Source of the DNA: Kitasatospora sp. NBC_00315
Lineage (GTDB): Bacteria; Actinomycetota; Actinomycetes; Streptomycetales; Streptomycetaceae
DNA length: 64,000 nt
Assembly (NCBI RefSeq): GCF_041435095.1
Contig: NZ_CP108025.1
Coordinates: 6,634,001 to 6,698,000 of the forward strand
Reading direction: 5' to 3'
In this document: positions 47,673-55,643 of the stretch, one piece after another
Layout of the letters: each line of letters opens with the position of its first letter
How positions within the stretch are numbered: the first letter of the stretch is position 1
The notes under the pieces: model-generated
Seen by the model: only the letters and a program-made list of their open reading frames with translations
What the model was told of the DNA's origin: nothing
The model's database searches: none
Program-made: the position numbers and the translations under genes

Positions 47673-48484
47673 GAGGTCTCCTTGGCCGGGGCGGTGAGGG
47701 CGGCGGTGTTGAGCAGGGCGCGCTCGCCCTCGGGGGTGGCCGCGAGCAGCGGGTCGCCGGGCGCCGCGGGCGCTCCGGGGGCGGCCCGGACGACCAGCGG
47801 GGTGCAGCGGTAGGCCGGGCGCGGGTCCAGCGGGTGGGCGGTGTTGGCGATCAGGACGGTGAGCGGCAGCTCGGCCCGCAGGGTGACCCGCGCCCCGGCG
47901 CCGGCCGCGCCGGTCGCGGTGAGCGCGCCGTCCTCCTCGGCCCGCACGCCCCGGAAGAACGAGAGGCTCGGCGGCAGGTCGCGCGGGGTGAGCCCGTGCT
48001 TGGCGGCGGCGAGCTTGAAGAGTTCGCGGCCGGCGGGGGAGGGGCCGTGGGCGGCGCCGTCGCCGTAGCGGGCCGTGTTGCGGGCGGCCGTGGAGGTGCC
48101 GGTCAGCGTGTCGTGCCGGCCGGAGGTGTCCTCGGTGAGGGTGGCGAGCACCCGGCCCTGGTCGGAGAGGAGCAGGCTGCCGGCCCGGAGGTAGGCGTTC
48201 CACTGCACCTTGACGGTGTCGGCGACGTTGAGGCGCTCCCAGCTCCGCCCGGTGACGTACAGCAGCAGGTGGGCGCAGGCGTCGCCGTCGCGGTCGGTGA
48301 GGGTGAGGCGGGCGCCGGCCGGGAGGACGAGGTGGGTGTAGTTGCCGCCGGCCACCGTCTCGTCCCACAGCAGCCCCTCGGACGGCGGGAGCCGGGGCAT
48401 GCAGTCGACGACGGTGCCCTGCTGCGCCCTGGCGTGGGCGCGGGCGGCCACGGTGGTGGCCGTGGATGTGGCGGGGGTGGTCAC
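47669..48484 (-). CDS. UAAP1, DUF1989 (carboxyguanidine deiminase subunit type)
   Basis: 271 residues from the GTG at 48484, which has an ideal aggagg site; an upstream ATG frame at 48556 crosses the operator. DUF1989 protein, related to UAAP2 (motifs NYTHLVLPAGARLTLTDRDGDA, DTSGRHDTLTGTS, SFFRGV). The two cysteines seen in UAAP2 are replaced by Thr/Ser (DTSGRHD against DDCGRHD; GTS against GACS), suggesting that only one of the two subunits carries the metal there. First gene of the operon; its promoter contains the 48511-48530 dyad. Confidence 0.88.
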   Translation of the reverse strand: MTTPATSTATTVAARAHARAQQGTVVDCMPRLPPSEGLLWDETVAGGNYTHLVLPAGARLTLTDRDGDACAHLLLYVTGRSWERLNVADTVKVQWNAYLRAGSLLLSDQGRVLATLTEDTSGRHDTLTGTSTAARNTARYGDGAAHGPSPAGRELFKLAAAKHGLTPRDLPPSLSFFRGVRAEEDGALTATGAAGAGARVTLRAELPLTVLIANTAHPLDPRPAYRCTPLVVRAAPGAPAAPGDPLLAATPEGERALLNTAALTAPAKETS

Positions 48485-48510
48485 GACGCCTCCTGGGCTG
48501 CTGCCGGTAA

Positions 48511-48530
48511 TTTCGATCGCGTGACAGAAA
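48511..48530. promoter_or_regulatory. Operator in the UAAP1/tetR intergenic region
   Basis: TTTCGATC-N4-GACAGAAA, flanked by symmetric TAA and TTA so that TAATTTC and GAAATTA are perfect 7-bp outer arms. On the operon strand it contains TAATTT, a possible -10. It has the same 8-4-8 geometry as the site at 50982, and the GACAGAAA half is identical. Probably bound by the adjacent TetR regulator. Confidence 0.75.
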
Positions 48531-48620
48531 TTAGGGGCGGGCGGGGTCCGCGCCATTGCCCGGGTGTTTCACGGCAGTTACCGTCCCCTCACCGTCCGGC
48601 CGCTGTGCGAGGATCGAGCC

Positions 48621-49298
48621 GTGCCTGCCACCCGAGGAACCCCGTCACGCGTCGGCCGCCCGCGCGCCCAGGGGCCGTCCGACAGTGAACTGACGCCCCG
48701 TGCCGAGGTGCTGGCGGCGGCGGCCGAGCTCTTCACGGTCAACGGATACGCGGCCACCACGACCCGGGCGGTGGCCGAACGGGCCGGACTGCGGCAGGCC
48801 TCGCTCTACCACTACTTCGCCGGCAAGGAGGACATCCTCGCGAGCCTGCTGGAGAGCACCGTGCAGCCCTCGCTGTCCTTCGCCGGCGGCCTGCTGGCGC
48901 GAACGGCCCCCGAGGCGGCGGCCGGAGCCGGGCTCTGGGCGCTGGCCGCCTTCGACGCCGAACTGCTCTTCGGCGGCCTCTACAACCTCGGTGCGCTCTA
49001 CCAGCTGCCGGAGGTGCGGGGCGAGCGGTTCGCACAGTTCCGCGGCTCCCGGGCCGGGTTGAAGGCGGCGTACGGAGCGCTGCTCGCCGCGCTCGACCCC
49101 TCGGAGGACCTCGCGCTGCGTACGGACCTGCTGCTCGGACTGGTCGAAGGCGGTGTCGCGGTGGCCCGCGAGACCGGCGGACGTGATGCCCGGACGGTGG
49201 GGGAGGCGGTGGCCGACAGCGCGCTGCGGCTGGCGGGCCGTACCGCCCGCCAGATCGCGGCCGCCCGGACCGGCGCCGCCGGGCTCCGGCCGGCCTGA
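48621..49298 (+). CDS. TetR-family regulator of the guanidine/urea locus
   Basis: 225 residues from the GTG at 48621; the frame extends to 48564 without support. Helix-turn-helix about residues 25-72 (TTRAVAERAGLRQASLYHYFAGKEDILASLL). The C-terminal ligand domain is Ala/Gly/Leu-rich and divergent. Divergent from UAAP1, with a shared operator between, and convergent with the permease. The two dyads at 48511 and 50982 make it the likely controller of both. The inducer could be guanidine, urea or a pathway intermediate, which is inference. Confidence 0.9.
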   Translation: MPATRGTPSRVGRPRAQGPSDSELTPRAEVLAAAAELFTVNGYAATTTRAVAERAGLRQASLYHYFAGKEDILASLLESTVQPSLSFAGGLLARTAPEAAAGAGLWALAAFDAELLFGGLYNLGALYQLPEVRGERFAQFRGSRAGLKAAYGALLAALDPSEDLALRTDLLLGLVEGGVAVARETGGRDARTVGEAVADSALRLAGRTARQIAAARTGAAGLRPA

Positions 49299-49389
49299 CG
49301 AGGACGGCGGGAGCCCGGCGGCGCCGGGGGTCGGACGGTCGGTGCGGCGGGCTTCCGTCCTCAGCCGCGTGCTCGGCGCACCGGCGCCG

Positions 49390-50937
49390 TCACCGCCGGC
49401 GCAGCCGGTAGGCCGCGCCCACCAGCAGCGCGGCGGCCAGGAACAGCACGCTGAACCACTGCAGGTACCAGTGCCCGCCCGCCGGGTCGTAGACGGCGGC
49501 GCGCGGCCAGGCCAGGTTGACGGTCATCGCCACGCCGTAGATGAGGGCCAGGACGTTCACCGGCAGGCCCCAGCGGCCCAGGCTGAACAGCGGCTCGCCG
49601 TGCTCGTCCAGCTCGACCGGCTCGGCCGACGGGTCGCCGGCGCCGTCCCCGTCGCCCGCGGCGCCGATCGGCAGCCCGCGCAGGCGGCGGCGCAGCATGG
49701 CCCCGACCACCAGGGCGTACGCGGTGTACACCAGCACGATGCAGGTGGTCTCCAGCGCCAGGAAGGCCGACGGCGCCAGCAGGTTGACCAGCAGGAAACC
49801 GACCGCCAGTACGCCCACCACCAGCGCGGGCAGGTGCGGGGTGCCGCTGCGCCGGGAGACCGCGGCGAGTCGGGCGGAGAACGGGAGGACGCCGTCCCTG
49901 GCCATCGAGAACAGCATCCGGGCGCCGGCGGTCTGCATCGCCAGGGTTCCGACGCAGACCGCCACCGCGACGTCGGCGAGCAGCAGGCGGCCGACGCCGT
50001 CGCCGAGCGTGCTGGTCAGGACGTAGGACATGCCCTCGGAGGCGAGCCGGCCGTCGCTGAGGCTGGGCGCCGCGAGCAGGGCGCCGAGCATCAGGAGCCC
50101 GCCGCCGACCCCCGCGGCGGTGAGCGCCCCGAGGATCGTCCGGGGGGCGGTGCGGCGGGGGGCGACGGTCTCCTCGGACATCTCACCGGCGCTGTCGAAG
50201 CCGATCATGACGTACGCGGCGGTGAACGAGCCCACCAGGAAGGCCCAGAGGTACCCGCTCTGCCCGCCGGTGTGCAGGGTGACGGTGGGAGTGCGCTCAC
50301 TGTGCGTGAGGAGCAGGACGACGATGAGCACGATGCCGGTGATCTCGGCGGTCACGCCGACACTGTTGATCACCGACATCAGGCGGATGCCCACCACGTT
50401 CACCAGGGTGGTGAGGGCGATCAGCGCGGCGCCCAGCAGCACGGCGTTCCGCGCGCCGGTCCGGGTGGTCAGCGCCGGGTCGCCGCCGACCAGTTGGAAC
50501 CCGGACCAGACGGCGGGCAGGACCACCTGGAGGGCCAGTGCGGCGGCGGTGACCACCACGATCTGGCCGATCACCATCAGCCAGCCGGTGAACCAGCCGT
50601 AGGTGGCGTTGCCCAGCCGGGACGCCCACTGGTAGATGGAGCCGGATATCGGGTACCGCGCGGCGAGTTCGGCGAAGCAGCCGGCGACCAGCAGCTGGCC
50701 GCCGAGGACCAGCGGCCAGCTCCAGAGGAACGCGGGCCCGGCGAAGCCGTAGCCGAAGGAGAACAGCTGGAACACGGTGGTCAGGACGGAGATGAACGAG
50801 AAGCCGGCCGCGAAGGAGGCGAACCGGCCCATCGTGCGGTGCAGTTGCTGGGGGTAGCCGAACCCGCTGAGCGAGTGGTCGCCCGCTGCGGGCACGGCGG
50901 TGGTGTCGGGCGGTGCGAGGGAAGGGCTGGTGGTCAT
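49390..50937 (-). CDS. APC-family permease linked to the urea/guanidine operon
   Basis: 515 residues from the ATG at 50937. Twelve membrane helices of the amino acid-polyamine-organocation superfamily; the first-helix motif FASFAAGFSFISVLTTVFQLF and GFDSAGEMSEET (helix 6-7 region) are typical. Database subsystems commonly list this type as the urea-carboxylase-related amino acid permease. Probably brings in guanidine, urea or a precursor. Its promoter has the 50982-51001 dyad. It is convergent with the TetR gene. Confidence 0.9.
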   Translation of the reverse strand: MTTSPSLAPPDTTAVPAAGDHSLSGFGYPQQLHRTMGRFASFAAGFSFISVLTTVFQLFSFGYGFAGPAFLWSWPLVLGGQLLVAGCFAELAARYPISGSIYQWASRLGNATYGWFTGWLMVIGQIVVVTAAALALQVVLPAVWSGFQLVGGDPALTTRTGARNAVLLGAALIALTTLVNVVGIRLMSVINSVGVTAEITGIVLIVVLLLTHSERTPTVTLHTGGQSGYLWAFLVGSFTAAYVMIGFDSAGEMSEETVAPRRTAPRTILGALTAAGVGGGLLMLGALLAAPSLSDGRLASEGMSYVLTSTLGDGVGRLLLADVAVAVCVGTLAMQTAGARMLFSMARDGVLPFSARLAAVSRRSGTPHLPALVVGVLAVGFLLVNLLAPSAFLALETTCIVLVYTAYALVVGAMLRRRLRGLPIGAAGDGDGAGDPSAEPVELDEHGEPLFSLGRWGLPVNVLALIYGVAMTVNLAWPRAAVYDPAGGHWYLQWFSVLFLAAALLVGAAYRLRRR

Positions 50938-50981
50938 GGGGCACCGGCTTTCCACGGGAGCGGGAAGGGGCTGCCGCGCAG

Positions 50982-51001
50982 TTTCTGTCGGCTGACAGAA
51001 A
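50982..51001. promoter_or_regulatory. Operator in the permease/NMO divergent region
   Basis: Perfect dyad TTTCTGTC-N4-GACAGAAA, 45 bp upstream of the permease start. It matches the 48511 site in spacing and right half. TTGCCCG lies 26 bp beyond it (51028-51034), mirrored by TTGCCCG 25 bp beyond the other site (48556-48562). Confidence 0.8.
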
Positions 51002-51133
51002 TGTGAGGGTCGGCGGCTTCCCCCGCGTTGCCCGTCGATTGCCGGGATGTTGCCTTGTGCTCACCGGCGGCCCCGCCCGCCGCGGGGTTAGGCTGGCCGG
51101 GTACGACCGACCGGCGGTGGAGGGAAGTACGCG

Positions 51134-52180
51134 GTGCCGATGCCGACCGGGTTCGAGTGGCCCGCCGTACCGATCCTCGCGGCGCCGATGGCCGGCGGGG
51201 CGTCGACCCCCGAACTGGTGGCCGCGGTCGGCGCGGTGGGCGGGCTGGGCTTTCTCGCCGCCGGCTACCTCGGCGCGGGCGCCGTCCTCGAACGGGTCTC
51301 CCGACTGAGGGAGCTGTCGGACCGTCCGTTCGGCGTCAACCTCTTCGTCCCGTCCGCCTCCCCGGTCGACGACGCCGACACGGAGGCGGTCGCCCGCTAC
51401 CGGGAGCGGCTGCTGCCGGAGGCGGAGCGCCTCGGTGTCGGGCTGCCGTCGGTGATCCCGCCCGACCGCGACGACTGGGACGCCAAGATCGCGGCGCTGC
51501 TCGCCCACCCCGTCCCGCTGGTGTCGTACACCTTCGGCCTGCCCGCACCCGAGGAGGCCCGCGCGCTGCGCGCCGCCGGGACGGTGCAGATCGGCACCGT
51601 GACCACGGTGGACGAGGCCCGGCTCGCCGTCGCGGCGGGCATGGACGCGCTCTGCGTGCAGGGCCCCGACGCGGGCGGCCACCGCGCCACCTTCCGGGTC
51701 GCCGACCCGCCGGGGCGGGAGCCGCTGGCCGACCTGCTGGCCGGGATCCGGGCTGTCACCGGCCTCCCGCTGATCGCCGCGGGCGGCCTCGCGGACGGCC
51801 GGGCCGTCGCGGCGGCGCTGCACGCGGGGGCGGTCGCCGTCCAACTCGGCACGGCCTACCTGCGCGCGCGGGAGTCGGGCGCCCCGGCCGTCCACCGCGC
51901 GGCCCTGGTGGACCGGCACTTCACCGAGACGGTGGTCACCAGGGCCTTCACCGGTCGCCCCGCCCGCGCCCTGCGCAACGCGTTCACCGACGGGCACGAG
52001 CGTCACGCGCCGGCCGTGTACCCCGAGGTCCACCACCTCACCCGGCCGCTGCGGGCGGCCGCCGCGAAGCGCGGGGACGCCGAGGCCGTTCACCTGTGGG
52101 CGGGCACGGGCCACCGGCTCGCCCGCGCCGCTCCGGCGGCGGAGATCACCCGCGAGCTGTGGCGTACGGCCCGGGGCTGA
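51134..52180 (+). CDS. Nitronate monooxygenase-like FMN enzyme
   Basis: 348 residues. TIM-barrel of the 2-nitropropane dioxygenase family: PILAAPMAGGASTPELVAAV at the start, FGVNLF, the catalytic His183 in GPDAGGHRATF, and IAAGGLADGRAVAAALHAGAVAVQLGTAYL as the FMN phosphate-binding part. Oxidises nitroalkanes such as propionate 3-nitronate; some members reduce enoyl substrates instead. Divergent from the permease. Whether the dyad in the gap also controls it is unclear. The GTG at 51134 has a gaggga site; ATG 51140 is an alternative. Confidence 0.88.
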   Translation: MPMPTGFEWPAVPILAAPMAGGASTPELVAAVGAVGGLGFLAAGYLGAGAVLERVSRLRELSDRPFGVNLFVPSASPVDDADTEAVARYRERLLPEAERLGVGLPSVIPPDRDDWDAKIAALLAHPVPLVSYTFGLPAPEEARALRAAGTVQIGTVTTVDEARLAVAAGMDALCVQGPDAGGHRATFRVADPPGREPLADLLAGIRAVTGLPLIAAGGLADGRAVAAALHAGAVAVQLGTAYLRARESGAPAVHRAALVDRHFTETVVTRAFTGRPARALRNAFTDGHERHAPAVYPEVHHLTRPLRAAAAKRGDAEAVHLWAGTGHRLARAAPAAEITRELWRTARG

Positions 52181-52257
52181 GCGGCCTGCGGGGTGGCGGC
52201 GGCGAACCCGTACCGCGCCGCCCCGAACGGCCCGGCCGCCCGGGCGGGCGGTCGTCC

Positions 52258-52707
52258 TCAGTCCCGCGCCGGGTCCGCGCCGCCCAGCGCCGCGCGGTAG
52301 TGCCCGATCTTCCGGTGGATCAGCTCCTGCTGGAGGCGCAGGTGCGCGATCTGCGCCTCCACCTGGGCGTCGTGCCGCTCCAGAGCGGTCAGCCGGGCGC
52401 CGACGGTGGCCTCACCGGCCCGCACGAGTTCGGCGAAGCGGAGCATGTCGGCGATCGGCATGCCGGTGTCGCGCAGGCAGCGCAGCACGGCGAGCCACTC
52501 CAGGTCGTGCGGGGTGAAGCGGCGGTGCCCGGTGCGTGAGCGCCCGACCGTGCCCAGCAGGCCGATCCGCTCGTAGTAGCGCAGGGTGTCCAGGCTGAAG
52601 CCGGACCGTTCGACGGCCTGCGCCGGCGTCAGCAGGGCGGTGGCTGTGCCGGTGGCTGTGCCGGTGCCGGTGCCGATAGCGGTGGCGGTGGCGGTTGCTG
52701 GGCTCAT
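52258..52707 (-). CDS. MerR-family regulator
   Basis: 149 residues from the ATG at 52707. Unusual N-terminal stretch of alternating Thr/Ala/Gly (TATATAIGTGTGTATGTATA) before the DNA-binding domain (LLTPAQAVERSGFSLDTLRYYERIGLL, RSRTGHRRFTPHD). C-terminal coiled-coil dimer helix (about 95-140). No metal-binding Cys pattern, so probably senses an organic compound. Divergent from an aldo-keto reductase gene with a MerR-type promoter between them. Confidence 0.9.
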   Translation of the reverse strand: MSPATATATAIGTGTGTATGTATALLTPAQAVERSGFSLDTLRYYERIGLLGTVGRSRTGHRRFTPHDLEWLAVLRCLRDTGMPIADMLRFAELVRAGEATVGARLTALERHDAQVEAQIAHLRLQQELIHRKIGHYRAALGGADPARD

Positions 52708-52734
52708 GCGGGCGATGATGCCAGCGCCGGCCGG

Positions 52735-52800
52735 ATGTGGCGACGTGGGGCGTGGTGACGTGGGGCGTGGTGGCACACGGTGTGGCGACATGGGGCGTGG
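52735..52800. repeat. 15-bp imperfect repeats upstream of merR
   Basis: Units like gtggcgacgtggggc and gtggtgacgtggggc recur with 15-bp spacing. No gene is supported in 52708-52877. Confidence 0.6.
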
Positions 52801-52877
52801 CGAGGCGCCGGGGTGGGCCGAGGCCGGCGTGGTGGGCGGCGCCGCGCTCCGCCCGGTCCGGGCCCGCCGGCCGGCGG

Positions 52878-52908
52878 TTGACCTGGAGTGCGCTCCAGCT
52901 GACAGGGT
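52878..52908 (+). promoter_or_regulatory. MerR-type promoter of the aldo-keto reductase gene
   Basis: TTGACC (52878-52883), a 19-bp spacer carrying the dyad ctggag-N4-ctccag (52883-52898), then the weak -10 CAGGGT (52903-52908). The overlong spacer with a central dyad is the hallmark of promoters activated by MerR proteins through DNA twisting. Confidence 0.75.
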
Positions 52909-52945
52909 TCCTGACGCAGCGTCGAGCCACCACCACGGAGGAACC

Positions 52946-53917
52946 ATGCGCTACCGCACCCTCGGCCGTCTCGCCGACGGCACTCCCGGCCCCCGGGTCA
53001 GCGCGCTCTGCCTGGGCGCCCTCCCGTTCGGCAGCACGGTCGGCCCGGCGGCCTCGTACGCCGTCCTGGACCGTTTCGTCGAGCGCGGGGGCACCTTCGT
53101 CGACACCGCGAACTGCTACAGCTTCTGGGTCGACGGCGCGAGCGGCGACGAGAGCGAGCTGCTGCTCGGCCGCTGGCTGGCCGAGCGCGGCACCCGGGAC
53201 GACCTGGTGCTCTCCACCAAGGTCGGTGCCCATCCGGCCGGGCCCGGGCCGTGGCCGGAGAGCGCCGAGGGGCTGGCCGCCGAGGTGGTCCGCCGGGGCG
53301 TCGAGGGCAGCCTCGAGCGGCTGGGCACCGACCGGGTCGAGCTGCTCTACGGCCATCTCGACGACCGGGCCACGCCGCTGGAGGAGACGGTCGACGCGTT
53401 CGGCGCGCTGGTCCGGGACGGGATCGCGGGTCAGGTCGGTATCAGCAACCAGCTGACCTGGCGGCTGGAGCGCTCGCGCGCTCTCGCCCGGGCGCGCGGT
53501 GTGGCCGGCTACACCTGCATCCAGCAGCGGCACAGCTACCTGCGCCCGGCGGCCGGGACCGACTTCGGCACCCAGCAGCACGTCACCCCCGAACTGCTGG
53601 ACTACGCCCGCGCCGAGCCGGATCTCACCCTGCTCGCCTACACCCCCCTGCTCTCCGGCGCCTACACCGACCCGGCCAAGCCGCTCCTGCCGCAGTACCG
53701 GCACGCCGGGGCGGCCGCCCAGCTCGCGGTTCTGCGGGAGGTGGCGGCCGAGACCGCCGCCACCGCCGGGCAGGTGGTGCTGGCCTGGCTGATGGGCGGG
53801 GAGCTCCCGGTGCTGCCGGTCATCGGCGCCAGCTCGGTGGCCCAGCTGGACGAGTCGCTGGACGCGGTGGAGCTGGAGCTGACACCGGAGCAGCGACAGC
53901 GGCTCGACGAGGCCTGA
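52946..53917 (+). CDS. Aldo-keto reductase
   Basis: 323 residues from the ATG at 52946 (ggaggaac site). TIM-barrel with catalytic tetrad Asp53, Tyr58, Lys92 and His137. GISNQ and the C-terminal IGASSVAQLDESLDAV segment bind NADPH. Reduces aldehydes or ketones; substrate unknown. Controlled by the divergent MerR, judging from the 52878 promoter; such pairs commonly respond to reactive carbonyl compounds. Ends 23 bp from a convergent monooxygenase gene. Confidence 0.92.
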   Translation: MRYRTLGRLADGTPGPRVSALCLGALPFGSTVGPAASYAVLDRFVERGGTFVDTANCYSFWVDGASGDESELLLGRWLAERGTRDDLVLSTKVGAHPAGPGPWPESAEGLAAEVVRRGVEGSLERLGTDRVELLYGHLDDRATPLEETVDAFGALVRDGIAGQVGISNQLTWRLERSRALARARGVAGYTCIQQRHSYLRPAAGTDFGTQQHVTPELLDYARAEPDLTLLAYTPLLSGAYTDPAKPLLPQYRHAGAAAQLAVLREVAAETAATAGQVVLAWLMGGELPVLPVIGASSVAQLDESLDAVELELTPEQRQRLDEA

Positions 53918-53940
53918 CGGGCCGAGCCGGTGACGGGTGC

Positions 53941-55548
53941 TCAGGCCGGGTCGCCCGCGCGGGCCGGTTCGCCCGTGCGGCCCAGCCCGTCGAGGTACGC
54001 CCGGACGAGCTCCCCGCCGTCGGCCGGGGCGACCAGCGCGAGGTGGTTGTCCGGCCGGACCAGCACCAGCGCGTCCCCGGTGATCCCGTACGCCCGCCGG
54101 GCGTGCCCCTCCGGGTCCTCCAGCGTCCGGACCCCGTCCGGGTCCTCCGGCGTCCGGACCCCGTCCGGGTCCTCCGGTGTCCCGCTCCCGTCCGGTCCCG
54201 CCTCCACGGCGACCGGTCGGAGCAGCGGGCCCCAGCCCGTCAGGGCGGGCCGGGCGGCGGCGCCGAAGCCGAGCAGGGTGAAGCGGCCGCCGGCGAAGCA
54301 CTCGAAGAGCCGGACGGCCGTGCCGTCCGGGCGCCGGCAGGGCGCGTCGGGTGCGCGGTCGCCGGCCCGCGGGCCGTCGCCGGCCGCCGTCGGGCCCGCC
54401 GCGAGCGGGCTCCAGCGGTAGTGGATGCCCAGGCCGCGCAGATCCGGCACGCTGATCGACTCCACTCCCACCCCCGGGACCTTCACGGCCTCCATCACCG
54501 TGGCGAAGGCGGTGCTGCTGAGGCTCAAGGCCCGGGCGGCGACCGGCAGACGCTCCTGCTCGTAGGTGTCGAGCAGGTCCGGCCCGGCCCGGCCGGCCAG
54601 CACCAGGGCGAGCTTCCAACCGAGGTTCCAGGCGTCCTGGATCCCGGTGTTCATGCCCAGCCCGCCCGTGAAGGGGTGCACATGGGCGGCGTCCCCGGCG
54701 AGCAGGACCCGGCCGACCCGGTACCGCGTGGCGATCCGGACGTTGGCCCGCCAGGTGGAGAGCCAGGTCGCGTTGCGCAGCCGTACCCCGGGCAGCTGTG
54801 CGTACCGGTCGAACAGGCGCTGGAAGCCCTCCAGAGAGGGTTCGACCGGGGCGCCGTCCTCGTCCCGCTCCGGGACGGCCTGGAACTGCCAGGTGGGGGA
54901 GTCCCGGAACGGGCAGAGCAGGACGGCGCCGTCGGCGTCGAACCACTGGTGCCACACCGTGCGATCCAGGTCGCCGTCCACCTCGACGTCGCCGCAGACC
55001 ATCACCTGGCCCGGGTCGGTGGCGCCCTCGAAGGGCACGCCGATCAGCTTGCGGACCCTGCTGCCGGCGCCGTCGCACCCGACCAGGTGGTCGGCCGTGA
55101 TCCGGCCTCCGTCCGCCAGCAGGGCCGTGACGCCGTGCTCGTCCTGCTCCAGGCCCGCCAGCTCCCTGCCGGTCTCGACCTGGACGCCGTGTTCGGCCAG
55201 CCGCTCCCGCAGGATCTCCTCGACCCGCCACTGGGGCAGCGAGAGCGGGCCGGGGTAGGGGGCGTCCGGGGTCGCGACGGCCTCGGCGGCGGGATCGGTG
55301 TCGCTGACGTGCCTCCCGGCGAAGTACTTGCGGAAGGCCAGGTGCGGGCGGCCGACGGCGGCCAGCCGCTCGGCGAGTCCGAGGTCCGCGAGCGCCTCCA
55401 GACTGCGGGGGTTCAGCGCCTTGCCGCGGGAGATGCGGTGGTGCCCGGGCGCGCGGTCGATGATCCGGATGTCGGCGCCCTGGCGGGCGAGGACGCAGGC
55501 GAGCGTCAGTCCGGTCGGGCCGGCGCCCACGATCAGTACGGATGCCAT
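53941..55548 (-). CDS. FAD-dependent aromatic monooxygenase
   Basis: 535 residues from the ATG at 55548. Flavoprotein hydroxylase (PheA/MhpA/RebC-like) with the FAD motif VGAGPTGLTLA (8-13 Gly-rich), DG-motif LVGCDGAGSRVRK and GDAAHVHPFTGGLGMNTGIQDAWNL. A thioredoxin-like C-terminal domain is present in part. It contains an in-frame Asp/Pro/Glu-rich repeat insertion (TPEDPDGVR units, about residues 453-479). Hydroxylates aromatic or polyketide-like substrates. Divergent from a TetR gene with a palindromic site between. Confidence 0.9.
   Translation of the reverse strand: MASVLIVGAGPTGLTLACVLARQGADIRIIDRAPGHHRISRGKALNPRSLEALADLGLAERLAAVGRPHLAFRKYFAGRHVSDTDPAAEAVATPDAPYPGPLSLPQWRVEEILRERLAEHGVQVETGRELAGLEQDEHGVTALLADGGRITADHLVGCDGAGSRVRKLIGVPFEGATDPGQVMVCGDVEVDGDLDRTVWHQWFDADGAVLLCPFRDSPTWQFQAVPERDEDGAPVEPSLEGFQRLFDRYAQLPGVRLRNATWLSTWRANVRIATRYRVGRVLLAGDAAHVHPFTGGLGMNTGIQDAWNLGWKLALVLAGRAGPDLLDTYEQERLPVAARALSLSSTAFATVMEAVKVPGVGVESISVPDLRGLGIHYRWSPLAAGPTAAGDGPRAGDRAPDAPCRRPDGTAVRLFECFAGGRFTLLGFGAAARPALTGWGPLLRPVAVEAGPDGSGTPEDPDGVRTPEDPDGVRTLEDPEGHARRAYGITGDALVLVRPDNHLALVAPADGGELVRAYLDGLGRTGEPARAGDPA
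54111..54191. repeat. 27-bp tandem repeat inside the monooxygenase gene
   Basis: Three copies of a 27-bp unit beginning ccgggtcctcc (starts 54111, 54138 and 54165), in frame, encoding nine-residue PEDPDGVRT-like repeats. Confidence 0.85.
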
Positions 55549-55589
55549 GTCTCGGTTCCCTTCTCGGTGGTGGACACCATGAAAGGACA

Positions 55590-55643
55590 ACCGGGTAATA
55601 AAAGCAACCCGGTAACGAAAGTTCCTGGGTTAGGATCGACCCA
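55590..55643. promoter_or_regulatory. Operator and leaderless -10 between monooxygenase and tetR
   Basis: accgggt (55590-55596) and acccggt (55607-55613) form a 7-bp inverted repeat in an AT-rich stretch. TAGGAT (55631-55636) is a good -10 box for the TetR gene, whose ATG is at 55643. No ribosome site is present, so that mRNA is likely leaderless. Confidence 0.6.

Noticed and set aside
48485..48620. Guanidine riboswitch upstream of the DUF1989 operon
   Set aside because: The space between the operon start and the divergent tetR start is filled by the TetR-type dyad and a ribosome site. No structured leader with guanidine-I, -II or -III core motifs is apparent.
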